This document shows positions 1 to 10,250 of a DNA stretch of 64,000 nucleotides, in pieces. A model generated the notes under the pieces. The model made no database searches and was not told where the DNA came from. It saw only the letters and a list, made by a program, of their open reading frames with translations. How positions within the stretch are numbered: the stretch's first letter is position 1; every line of letters starts with the position of its first letter. The stretch is from Nemertoderma westbladi. Lineage: Eukaryota; Xenacoelomorpha; Nemertodermatida; Nemertodermatidae. The stretch spans positions 1-64,000 of the forward strand of contig JAUCBJ010001719.1 in assembly GCA_032718475.1 (NCBI GenBank). Direction: 5' to 3'. The translations under genes and the position numbers were made by a program.

Positions 1-236
1 GACAAATAGTAAAGCCGCAGTTTCTCTATTGGAGCGGCCTTCTATTGACAAACAACCAGACGCGTTACTAGACGGTCAACCAGACATTTTGCCAGACACG
101 TCACTAGATATTTCGCCGGATGTTCCGCGAAACATTTTACCAGACATGTCACAAAATGTTCTACCAGACACTAGTAACATATTGACAAACAGTAAAGCCG
201 CAGTTTCCCTATTGGAGCGGCCTTGTATTGACAAAC
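1..236 (+). repeat. In-frame 183-bp tandem duplication in the pol linker
   Basis: Bases 1-53 reappear at 184-236 with few changes, an offset of 183 bases or 61 codons, so the frame is kept. Both copies encode NSKAAVSLLERP. The first copy is cut by the window edge, so more copies may lie upstream. Confidence 0.8.
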
Positions 237-2140
237 CACCAAATTTGACACACTTGAGCAACCATAAGCACAGTGAAACCTCATGTATTACAGATGTGGG
301 TAGTACCTACGCTAATGTAAATACAGGTGTTACTTTGCGCTCAAGAGACATACCAAACTTGCAACCTATGGTGAGACCCGGGATTAATATCGGCAGAAAA
401 ATAAGTTTATCGAAACCCAGTGACCCCATAGAGTTCAAACCACCATTAACGATCGACTTACAAAGTACTGACAACCAAGGTAAGAAAACAAAGAAGGACA
501 AATTACTTGTAGACCCGGACGGATTAACAGTCAACAAGGGAATACCTACCGGCGGACCCGTGGGCCCTTCTAGTAAATCAAAACCTTCCAAATTCTCCAT
601 TGACTTACCTGATGACGTCACAAATACTTACGTCGACCGTATTGTAAACCTAACAGATTCTTGGACAAACGCTTGCCGAAAATTAGCGTGGATTGTACGT
701 TTTGTACAATACGTTAAAGGCAAACGCGACTTTACACGTCGACTTACATTGACTGAGATTGACAGGTGTGAAATTAAATTAATTCGCCATTACCAACTGC
801 GATATTTCGCGCGCGAATTCACATCTATAAATCAAGGTCAACCAATCAAGTCGTCACCAATATTGAGTTGGAGTCCGATAATTTATAATGGCTTAATTTG
901 TCATAAATCTCGGCTTCAAAACATTGACTTTAACACAAACTTTAGATACCCAATAATAATACCGCAGCATCACGAATTACAACGTGCAATGATACTGGAC
1001 GCACATTTACATCTGAAACACGCTGGAAGACACCACTGTCTTTCCTACTTACGTACAAGATTTGTATTAATTAGACCCAGTAAAGCGTTAAGTTCAGTGA
1101 CACGTACGTGTATTATTTGTAAAAAGGTACATTCTAGAATAGGTACCCAAGAAATGAGTGAACTTCCACAAGCACGACTTCAAGCATTCAGACCACCTTT
1201 TACAGAGACTGGAATTGATTGCTTTGGTCCCATACATACGAAACGTGGACGTATACTAGTAAAACGCTGGGGACTGATTTTCACATGTATGTCCAGTAGG
1301 GCAGTTCATATTGAACGTGTGATGGATCTTTCCACCAACGCGTTTATACTAGCATTGCGGCGATTTATCGCTAGACGCGGACTAGTGAAATGCTTGTACT
1401 CAGACCAAGGGACAAACTTTGTTGGTGCCCGAAATGAAATTGCTAGAGCCTTTAAGAAATTAGATCATGATCAAATCTCAAACGAACTACGTCCTTACAA
1501 GATTGTTTGGAAGTTTAATCCTCCAGATAGTCCATGGAGAGGCGGAGTCTGGGAGAGATTGATTAGATCTATAAAAACAGCCATGGCAAAAGTAATTCCA
1601 GTAAACCACATTTTGACAGACGACCAACTGACAACACTGTTTGTTGAAATCGAGGCAATACTAAATACTAGACCAATAGTATTAGTACCCGATGACAAAC
1701 AATCCCAGTTTGCTTTGACACCGGCACACCTGCTTATGCAGGCACCGACTACATTGACGCCTATTTCTATTCCAATGGAAGGCGATAGCTACGGTAGAAA
1801 AGCGTGGAAAATCACGCAACTACTGGCTAACAAATTCTGGGAAATATGGCAAAACCATTATTTGCCCTCTATTTCTGCCAGAACAACATGGTACAATAAC
1901 ACCCGCGCATTAAAGCCGGGAGATCACGTGCTGTTAGCAGAAGTGAATCTAAAAAGACGCTTCTGGATAACAGGTGTAATTTTAGACACACATCCATCTA
2001 TGGATGGAGTGACAAGAACTGTGACGGTACGGACAATTGACGGTCGTACAGTAGACAGACCGACTCAACGTCTCGTACTTCTTGAAGAGACTCGTAACGA
2101 GTCTGGAGACTACAAATCTCCAACTAATGTTAGTAAATAA
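2..2140 (+). CDS. BEL/Pao polyprotein, C-terminal part with integrase (family 1, 5' end outside window)
   Basis: The frame is open from base 2 to the TAA at 2138-2140, so the true start lies upstream; the codon at 29 is only a TTG. The first 600 bases encode a low-complexity linker rich in P-D-I/T repeats. From about 630 the order is typical of BEL pol after RNase H: a helical pre-integrase region, an H2C2 zinc-binding domain (LKHAGRHHC near 1010-1040, CIICKK near 1108-1125), then the DDE core with D in GIDCFGP (about 1213-1230), D in SDQGTNF (about 1399-1419) and E in WERLIRS (about 1550-1570). A DUF5641-like C-terminal domain starts near 1798. The enzyme inserts retrotransposon cDNA into the genome. 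No stop or frameshift is visible in this part, unlike the family 2 copies. Whether the complete element is intact cannot be seen. Confidence 0.9.
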   Translation, partial: TNSKAAVSLLERPSIDKQPDALLDGQPDILPDTSLDISPDVPRNILPDMSQNVLPDTSNILTNSKAAVSLLERPCIDKPPNLTHLSNHKHSETSCITDVGSTYANVNTGVTLRSRDIPNLQPMVRPGINIGRKISLSKPSDPIEFKPPLTIDLQSTDNQGKKTKKDKLLVDPDGLTVNKGIPTGGPVGPSSKSKPSKFSIDLPDDVTNTYVDRIVNLTDSWTNACRKLAWIVRFVQYVKGKRDFTRRLTLTEIDRCEIKLIRHYQLRYFAREFTSINQGQPIKSSPILSWSPIIYNGLICHKSRLQNIDFNTNFRYPIIIPQHHELQRAMILDAHLHLKHAGRHHCLSYLRTRFVLIRPSKALSSVTRTCIICKKVHSRIGTQEMSELPQARLQAFRPPFTETGIDCFGPIHTKRGRILVKRWGLIFTCMSSRAVHIERVMDLSTNAFILALRRFIARRGLVKCLYSDQGTNFVGARNEIARAFKKLDHDQISNELRPYKIVWKFNPPDSPWRGGVWERLIRSIKTAMAKVIPVNHILTDDQLTTLFVEIEAILNTRPIVLVPDDKQSQFALTPAHLLMQAPTTLTPISIPMEGDSYGRKAWKITQLLANKFWEIWQNHYLPSISARTTWYNNTRALKPGDHVLLAEVNLKRRFWITGVILDTHPSMDGVTRTVTVRTIDGRTVDRPTQRLVLLEETRNESGDYKSPTNVSK

Positions 2141-2801
2141 TTAGGAGTTTACAAATAGATTTCCACGTACCTGTACACTGTAGTAAGGACAGCGGTAGAA
2201 TTCCATTGTCTTTATATGTGAACATTGAGGAGAGTACCCTTATGTGTCACATAGGAGCGGGATTTGTAGGTATAAGAAATGGAATTCTACTTGGAACTCA
2301 CAATATTGAGACATTTTCGAAATTTTAGACAATCCATTTGGATTTGAATAATTTTTAAAATTTTCTCCAGTGAATAGATTTCAGGGTACAGTCGGGTGGA
2401 ACTTAAAATTAGAGAAACAAGAGAGGAAGACTTGTGAGCCTTTCTTAAAATTTTAATTAAATTTTACACGGTCTTGTTTCAATAAGTTACGTCAATAAAT
2501 AGACTTCCCTATATTTATTACTAATTCTTGACTGCTTATTTTCTGATAATAGTTTGGGATCAAAAAGTGAGTATTTTAGACTCACAGCCAGTTTAGCCCA
2601 AATTCGTTTTTATTTCGGCAAAAAATTTTAGATAAGAAGCAGCGTGTCATTAAAGAAACCCTAGATCTTAGGCTATGGGTAGGAGGTTAGAGCGTTGTCG
2701 AGCCAAAAGGGCAGACGAAAACTCTCACATCTCCTCACAACTAACTACAAACTCTGTTGTATTCCCTCTAGTAGTATGATTATGTAACTACACTTCTAAT
2801 T
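2141..2801 (+). other. pol-ORF3 spacer, BEL family 1
   Basis: No gene is seen. The AT-rich spacer contains AGGAGCGG at 2253-2260, which resembles the polypurine-tract core of family 2. It also contains GGAAGACTTGTGAGCCTTTC at about 2422-2441, a motif that returns three times after ORF3 (about 4331, 4499 and 4692). Confidence 0.6.
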
Positions 2802-4313
2802 ATGGAGAAAGGGATACAAGGAGAGCCGAGATGGGGATATGATATCCAAGAGGAAGCAGCAGCGCCATTCGAGAGATTTGGAGCCAAAGACTACACTATA
2901 TTTGGTATAAAAGAATTATCAGAAAGTACTGCGAAACTCGCGAGAACTAAATATGACTCGAATGTATTAAAGAGAAGGCAAAACGCATTAAATGAAAGAA
3001 TCGAAAGTTTGCGCAAAACCTTCAATGAACTTTACCCGTACGACGCTTTGTGTGATACGGGAGACATTAGCGAAGACCCCGATACTGAAATTAGTCGTTT
3101 GTATCATACCATGCAATACCTAAAGGCGCACGAACCTATGCCCGCGGTACGAGATGAATTCGATGGAATGCACCTTTACAGACGAACTCGAGGGGACGAT
3201 AGAGAAACCAAGGAAGCATTTTCAGTTTATAAACTTTATTATCAATGCGGTTCTTGTATGCGCGAACAACGAAATGCGATTCCGATGCGTTTGAATAAGG
3301 AAAATCCGAACCGATATTGGCGAGGTGTTCGAACCATCAACAACTACGCTACCAGGAAGGAGGGTATCCTTTATCAAATCCATATCATTCGTTTGCTATG
3401 ACTGGACCAAAGGCGGGAGAAATTGTCGTTTACCCACCTAAGGTTGTTGAACCCGATGCATTTGAACTTACGCTGGACGAGGCGAATCAGTCAACCCGCA
3501 AAAAGAAAGAAGCTCTTAGCCTATACAGAGCCTACAAGGCTTACGAGAAAGGTGAGATGGAAGAATGGGGCGGAAGACTCGCGAGCCTACCTTACCATTG
3601 GACGTCACACGATCAAACTTCAGCTAAGGAGATGACACCGGAAATTTTCGAAAGTATAAACTTTGCCCAAAATGTTCAATCGTATCACATATGGTGAATT
3701 TGACCGTTTTCGAACAGAAAAGCGAAATAAGGGAGCTTGGTTAACCGTCGCATGGGCGTACCGAGCCGCGTTTTACCACAAACGTATACGAGCGAGCGTA
3801 TTCGAGGAAGAGGAGATCCTAGAGGCGACAAATATACCAGCCACTCCGGTTGCGCCGTCTGCACGTCACCCTTGGGAGGACGGACAGGGTAGGATCATAA
3901 GGGTCCAGAAAGTGAGCCAACAATTAAAGAAGTCTATTAATATAGAAGAATGCAAGGGAGTTGAGCCAACCATTCGAATTACTCGGGATACGGTATCGCT
4001 TCCTAGAGAACCAACAGGAGGATCGGGACATACACCAGCTGATCAAAAGGGGGCGCAAGCTACTCTTGGGTCTGCGTCGTCCGCTTCCCGCGCGTTCCCA
4101 GACGTTTTACCAACTGTAGTGACAACTGATCGGTCACGAGGAATCGGTCGAGGTTTCGGGATACCAAATAGACGAATTTGCGAGGAAATAGTCACACCGT
4201 CTCCCAACGTCCAAACGAAACCAGTAACTCGCCCCACGAGTCCCATATCGCGAGCAAAGTCACCTGTGCGCAGTTTTCGAGGACGCGGCAGGGCTCGATC
4301 TACTAAGCGATAA
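2802..4313 (+). pseudogene. ORF3 downstream of BEL integrase (family 1), frameshifted
   Basis: Starts at ATG 2802, about 660 bases after the pol stop, and ends at the TAA at 4311-4313. It is read in three blocks: 2802 to about 3360, about 3340-3697 in another frame, then 3663-4313 back in the first frame. Two small indels would explain this, or programmed shifts, which I consider less likely. The N-terminal half is charged and helical. A block beginning RLYHTMQYLKA and continuing with PAVRDEF matches ORF3 of family 2 at 14 of 30 positions by eye. The C-terminus is Pro/Ser/Arg-rich and ends in an RGRGR-type basic tail. No signal peptide, membrane segment, zinc knuckle or protease motif is seen, so it does not look like env or gag. 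Function unknown; the basic tail hints at nucleic-acid binding (inference). Confidence 0.65.
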
Positions 4314-5142
4314 AAGGGAGGGCAAGGGTGGACGGAAGACTCTAAGATTTATATTTAGTAAGAATTTATATTTTGCAAGATTTATATTTTATATTTGTGA
4401 TTATTCCGAACTTATGCAATTTATATTGTTCCGAATATTATGCAATTTATATCTTATAAGCAGTATTTGTATTTACAGTGAAATAGAAAGTAAGAGTAGA
4501 TGGAAGACTCGTGGGCCTTTCTTATAGTTTCATTTGTAAAGTGTTATATTTGTATTTAGAAAGTTTTATAGTTAGAAAGTTTTGTACTTAGAAAGACTCA
4601 TATTTGTAATTATTCCGAACTTATGCAATCTACATTTAGGCACGAAAGTATTTGTAATTATTTGAATTTATGCAATATTTGAGATGCAATAGTAGATGGA
4701 AGACTCGCGAGCCTTTCTTATGATTTTCATTTATTTGTATTTGTAATTGTTTGAATTTATGCAATATTGAGATGCAATAGATTTATATTGGTGAATTTAA
4801 TTTAGATTGATATTGTACTTACTTAGTAAAGCCTTAAATATGTAAAGTTTGAATTTGTAATTATTTTGTATCGAATCATTATGTAGAAAGGAAGTATTGC
4901 TTGAAATTTAATTTGTAAATATGTAAGTACGCCCTAAGTATTCTATAATTTGATTGATTATTGGTGAAAACCGTATATTTTATGCACGATAATATCCTGT
5001 TTTCATGGAGCGGTATAGAATTATACTCTCTAAACGCCGTGGATTTTCAAAATTTTATTTTATTCGAATTAACTTTGTTAAAAGATTACATTAAGTCCTC
5101 ATTTGTATTTGCTATATCTATTTGTACGATGATTAGTCAAAT
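4314..5142 (+). other. AT-rich 3' region with repeated GGAAGACTC motif
   Basis: No gene is seen. Short words such as TTATGCAATTTATAT and TTTGTAATTATT recur. GGAAGACTC followed by GGCCTTTCTTA-like sequence occurs near 4499 and 4692, and a partial copy lies at 4331; all relate to the copy at 2422. This is probably the non-coding 3' region of the family 1 element. Its exact LTR start was not found. Confidence 0.45.
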
Positions 5143-5213
5143 GGTTCAGTAGCTCAGTCGGTAGAGCGTTGGAAATTATATGTAGTGTGTATTGAGTTCG
5201 AATCCTAGTAGGC
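5143..5213 (+). other. tRNA-derived sequence (pseudo-tRNA or SINE head)
   Basis: A canonical internal pol III box A (TAGCTCAGTCGG, 5150-5161) and box B (GTTCGAATCC, 5196-5205) lie 46 bases apart, as in tRNA genes. The D-stem GCTC/GAGC pairs. The acceptor stem (GGTTCAG against the 3' side), the anticodon stem and part of the T-stem do not pair well, so a functional tRNA is unlikely. A tRNA-derived SINE head or decayed tRNA gene fits better. Confidence 0.5.
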
Positions 5214-5234
5214 GCGAATTATTTTTTGTGCAGA

Positions 5235-5600
5235 ATTTCAACTAATTTAAATTGACCACTACAAATTAATTGCATTTGCTCGAAGTAAGATTAACCAATG
5301 AGACTGTAGTTATTAGATTGTAACCAATGTCGTACGAGTTATATATTCGCTGGACCAATAGTTATCTTTAAAAACCTGTTAGAACTCATAGAACAATCGA
5401 GAATTTTCTCGATTGATTGCGGCACAAATTTGGTATAAAAGGTGCGATTTCGTTCATTAGTTCACTTCACACATTTCCCAATTATCATCTATCTCGGTAT
5501 TAGTTTATTTCAGATTACATTGTATACATTATTATGATTGTTGGTTATCTGTAATAAAGTCAGAATTATCGCTATATCTGCTCCTTTTCTATCTGTTTTA
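5235..5600 (+). promoter_or_regulatory. LTR-like promoter block, probably the family 1 3' LTR
   Basis: CCAAT-type words (near 5296, 5328 and 5353) precede a strong TATA box, TATAAAAG at 5434-5441. AATAAA lies at 5553-5558, about 120 bases downstream. This spacing is typical of a U3-R unit of an LTR. It lies in the right place to be the 3' LTR of the element whose pol opens the window. No second copy is in the window, so the ends cannot be fixed. Confidence 0.45.
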
Positions 5601-6911
5601 TCATGCTTCACCACGGTGAACTCAATTGAGGGACAGGATGGCTGGCTAAACATCGGGCCACAGCAATGAACGGGAACATCTAAGGAATGTAGACAGGAGA
5701 CAACCCGCAATATCACTCTTAGTTATTCGCCCATCGCCTGAAAGGTTAGACAGCGTTCGATGCCTTGCTACCTAAGTATAAGACCAAAGATCGAAGGTAG
5801 AGGTAGTGACACGCTGTACGCCTAAAATTACATCTAGGGACTGTACTGTTTTAATTCAGGAAAAAACCGCAGTAGACCTTCATATTCCTACGGGGGGGAG
5901 AGAGCAGGCAGAGATACTAGTACGCAGATAGGACATAGGCACACCGGTACAAGGCATACACATTGGTAGGGTGCAGCAAACTGTACGCCTAACTCTTGCT
6001 AAGTACAGGTGCGTCTGTGACTATTTGTAGTACAACGGTGTCCATTGCATTAGAACTTGTAGGCCAGGAGAGTTACTGTGTTTCACCTGAATTAGGATTG
6101 TACCGTTCAGGCGGTAGGGCAGTTTACGACTAGGCGCAAATAAATTGAGGCTATTTAGGGATACTAACATCTACCGTGTCCCCGCCGACATCCTGATAGG
6201 AAGTTACCAAGCCCACCTAGGTAACCAAAATTCTAGATAGGACGCCAGGCTAGCTATTAGTAACCGTACGCCTACTGTAGTAAACTAACACATTTCTTCT
6301 TAGTATTAGGGACCTGGTAAATTAAAATTGCCGAATTCTGGGCGTAGTATTAACCTTATGCCTGAATTTGAGTCCTGGAAATACGCAAGAGGGGAAGGAG
6401 CCTTATCATTCGTGAGTATTGGACCTACAAGTTATAAAATTAGAATATTTGTAAAATGCACACCGTACCCAGTAATTATATATATGAAGGAGCAAAACTG
6501 ATCTTGACTGTTCAGAATTAACACACGCGCGTTAGAAATTATTTACACCTCAAAATATATAAAATTAACTTTTGTCCGTACTGCACTTTGCCCGCTAGTT
6601 AGACATCTCTAGTCTCTTCTTTAGGCGTCTCTTTCGCCCAACCATATAAATCACACCGCGGCAAAGTATACGAGCCCCTTAGTCCGTCAGTGAGTCAGCC
6701 TGATTTTAGGATTCGCTGCGCGGGATTTTGTTTTATCGAAGTTTGTCTGTTCGTAGACTGTTTTCTGCCTCACCGGTTATAAGGGACCGATACTGCAATA
6801 TATATTCGCTTACTTGGAGTTTACTGTTTTGGTGAGAAGGGCGGATTTATGATTTGATTCACAAACTTTACAGTAAGATATTGCAGGTATTGTTACTGTC
6901 TCTTCCAAATA
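5601..6911 (+). other. Non-coding stretch, possible foreign leader
   Basis: No long ORF and no recognisable domain. TGTACGCCTA-like words recur (about 5815, 5990 and 6267). It does not resemble the leader of the other two family 2 elements (48781-51063, 62331-64000), yet it runs directly into family 2 gag at about 6912. It is either a 5' leader of another element fused to this gag or host sequence at a truncation point. Confidence 0.35.
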
Positions 6912-6914
6912 ACG

Positions 6915-7960
6915 ATGGCCCAAGAAAGTTTTACGCGTCAAATGGCTAGAACCGAAGCCTGGCAAGCGGTAAAGGTGGGAGAGATCGTCAAGTTCAACGG
7001 AGATGAGATGAAATGGTTACCTTTTATTGAATATTATAAAGATAACATACAGAACTCTGTGCTATCTAATGGAGAGAAGCTTAGATTCCTCATCGAGTGC
7101 TTGGAAGGATCTTCCAAGTTAATGGCGTTAAAGTTTATGATGGATTAAGACAAGTTTGGGATACACTAAACATCAGGTATGGTAATAGGAATAACATGGC
7201 TAGGTATTTGTATGCGAAATTGGTAGCGCCACGAAAGTTTCTTAGCAGCGGGATTATAGAATTTTCCGATGAGATCCAGGATATTTGTAGACAATTAGAT
7301 TGGCTAGGTAAGTCTCATGAGTATCAGAGTTCTATGGTTATTGGAGCTGTAGCATCTACCTTGCCAAAGAGTGGAGTAGGTACTCGTTGGGACAAAAGAG
7401 TTCTATATATGATGGAACAACAACGAAGAGACCCTACCATGGCTGATCTCATGTCATTCTTAGATGGAGAGGTAAAATTACAGCTCCTAAAGCAGTCCAG
7501 AGAGAAGACACCGGAAAATAAGGTAAGTGAAAAACCCGTTTCTAGGAGAAAGGTAACACCAGTGTGTTATACAGACGACGGCGAAAGCCAGACCTCTCAA
7601 GAGGAGAACAACGGGAAAGACACCAAAAGATCTTACTATGTCAACAAAACACCTAAAGACGTAAGTAAATTTAAGTCTCGAACCAGTGACAGGAGAGAAC
7701 AGGTAACAAAAACTCCTCCTACGTCTCCCAAGAGAGTTCATGGAAGAAAGCCCGAGGAAAGAACGAGTGTGCACAACATTACCCAAGGTAAAGTATGTAA
7801 CATCAAACCAAAATGTGCATTGTGCGACGGGCCCCACCGTTTAAGTGTGTGTGATGAATTCGGCGAACCTGTTACTCCGATGCGAGGTGTGCTAAGTGCG
7901 GCGCGAAACATCATATCTTGTTGCACACCGAATTGGAAAGAAACAGCCGGAGTCAGGTAA
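6915..7960 (+). pseudogene. gag region, BEL family 2 copy 1
   Basis: Contains the DUF1759-like Gag core (FNGDEMKWLPF at the start, then helical sequence to about 7480) and a charged Lys/Ser/Thr-rich linker. Against the copy at 52325, 10 bases are missing after AAGTTTAT near 7137, which shifts the frame. About 100 bases are missing near 7860, which removes most of a CCHC knuckle; only CALCDGPHRLSVC remains. The ATG at 6915 is internal in the other copy, so the natural N-terminus with its coiled coil is missing. Gag would form the particle that packages element RNA. Confidence 0.8.
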
Positions 7961-9365
7961 GTGAGTCTGAACTACATGTCCAATTCAGTGATGTGAACGA
8001 TACTGACCAAAGTTCTGAGATGGAAGGATTCTACACGGATGAATTCTCCGACGAAAATGAATCCTGTTATCTAATAAACACCGCAGTGTATCGAGCGCTT
8101 ACGTATGAGACCGAAACCGATAACGAAGCGCACCCGGTTATTCCTGACCGACAACCATCCTGGAAAGCACCAACTTCCAACGTCGGAATCCGGGAATTCC
8201 CCGTAGTTCAGCTAAGAGTCCATGGGTCGAGTAAGAGTTTTATAGTCAACGCACTCCTGGACTCCGGCAGCACAGGAACGTTCATCGATAAAGAACTAGC
8301 CGAAGACATCTTTGCAGGACAACCCAAGTTCCGAACTAAGTTGAACCTTTCAGGAATTATGCAGGTTTGGAAATCTACCGTAGCTACAGACTACTATGTA
8401 GGTGCGTTGTCCACTCCCCAAGACGAACTAGGAGAACACAGTATAAGGTCAGTAAAAATGGTGGTGATAAAGAACTTTGCTACCAGCCAAGTAGAACCTT
8501 ACAACTGGGATGAAGACGATTTTACCCAGCAATATAATATCCCTAGATTCAACACCGACTACTCAGGGGTGCAAATTTTAATCGGCCAAAATGCGCATGA
8601 GGCGCTTGAGACATTAGAGAAACGACCTGCTCGACCGCAACCATTGCAAACTTATGCGGGAAGAACTAGAGTAAGTTGGTACTTCACTGGACCTTCCCGT
8701 AGAATGCTCATGGAAAGATTACCCCCTGAACAAGTGCACCAGGTGAGTGAATGGGAAGAAGAAATCAGTGAGGGAGAAATCACACCTGAGGGAACACCAT
8801 ACTCCTCAGATAACGACGATATTACCCAGCTATTTGACGAGGAAAATACGATAGACCTCCTCACTGAAAGTGAAGCTTGGAGAAACCAAGTGCACCTTTG
8901 CCATCTCATCCATCATGGCGGACAACTCAATTATGACGATGAGCTAAATGAGGTGATAGATCGACATAATGCTAAGATTCGTGACGAACACGCCGTACGA
9001 TTCTTTACTCAAGAAGCTGTAGAACCTAATTCCTACGACAAAGCACTATCAGTCAAGGAGGAAAGAGCCAAGCAGATCCAGGCAACGACTACACGTTTCC
9101 TTAGGGATCAAGGGAGGTATGAAATTGGTCTGCCATTTCGAATGCGAGAACCTAATTTTATAAATAACCGACCCTTGGCTGAGAAAAGAATCGCTCAACT
9201 ACATCGACGTCTTACGGCAAACGCTTCAGCTAAAGAGATGTACAAGACACAGCTGAAGAAATTCATCGATAAGGGATATGCGGAGCGAGTACCAGAAGAA
9301 ACACCCATAACTGAGAGAACGTATTATTTAACGTTACCAAACCCGGTAAACCCAACGAAGTTCGG
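7918..9365 (+). pseudogene. Retropepsin-like protease and start of RT, BEL family 2 copy 1
   Basis: An aspartic protease is recognised by ALLDSGSTGTFID (about 8250-8290) and the later ILIGQNA motif (about 8576-8596), as in DUF1758-type BEL proteases. A charged acidic linker follows. Then comes the BEL RT entry region, with GRYEIGLPF near 9114 and FIDKGYAERVPEE near 9262. The frame fails near 9360-9363, where a one-base shift moves the continuing RT (RVVFDGSA) into another frame. The protease would process the Gag-Pol polyprotein. Confidence 0.82.
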
Positions 9366-10250
9366 GTAGTATTTGACGGCTCCGCCCTCTACATGGGCCA
9401 ATCCCTTAATTCGGAGTTGTTGCCGGGACCCAACTTACTCCAATCCTTGTTGGGAATACTCTTAAGATTACGGCAATATTCGATCGCCTTCGCCTCAGAT
9501 ATAGAAGGCATGTTCTTACAAGTTAAGGCGCTGGATAGGGATCGAGACAGCCTGCGATTTCTGTGGTGGCCTGAAGGAGACCTCAGCCAAAAACCTGTGG
9601 AGTACTGGATGACCATCCAGGCTTTCGGAATCATCTCGAGCCCCTCGAACGCCTGTTCAGTAGTGCGCACCACTGCTGATGACAACCGAGACACCTTCTC
9701 TAAAGCGGTTATCGACAACATCAAACGGGATATATACATGGACGATAATTTAAAGTCCCTCCCATCGGTGGAAGAAGCCATTGATGTTGCCAAGGGAATG
9801 GTAGAGTGTTTAAAACGTGGTGGATTTCGACTAACTAAATTCACCAGCAACTCCCATGAGTTTCTGGAATCGATCCCGGTAGAAGACCAAGGAGTTAAAG
9901 ATCTAGACCTAATCAAGGATGATCTTCCAGAAACCAAGACGCTTGGTTTGAAATGGGACACGGAGAGAGATATCCTGTTTTTCCAGCAGCGAGATAATCC
10001 AGTTCGAACTAAACTGATTTGTCTAAGTATCCTGAGCACTTATTTCGATCCATTGGGAATCATTAGCCCAGTTATATTGGTTGCTCGGAGTTTAGTTCAA
10101 CAAATGTGGCTTGAAAACCACTCGTGGGACGATCCACTTAAGGGAGAACTACTAAAGAAGTGGATGAAATGGGAAGATTCTCTATCATCCATCGAGAAAT
10201 TTATGATTTCCCGTTCATATTTTGGTCAGTCATGTTCTTCCAATGTATTC
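9363..10250 (+). pseudogene. Reverse transcriptase, BEL family 2 copy 1
   Basis: Starts with RVVFDGSA and SLNSELLPGPNLLQ, then SIAFASDIEGMFLQV, which holds the first catalytic Asp. LRFLWWPEGD follows, and YMDDN near 9735-9750 is the polymerase active-site box; many BEL elements have YVDD instead. The connection region LSTYFDPLGIISP lies near 10033-10070. The frame is lost again near 10230-10260, before RNase H. The enzyme copies element RNA into cDNA. Confidence 0.87.

Noticed and set aside
29-31. Start codon of the first pol ORF
   Set aside because: It is a TTG and the frame is open to the window edge; the true start lies upstream.
2802-4313. ORF3 as an envelope gene
   Set aside because: No signal peptide, fusion peptide, Cys pattern or transmembrane helix is visible in any copy.
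5143-5213. Functional tRNA gene
   Set aside because: A and B boxes are good but the acceptor and anticodon stems do not pair.
9389-10039. 216-residue antisense ORF over BEL RT
   Set aside because: Shadow of the RT coding strand; no family motifs.
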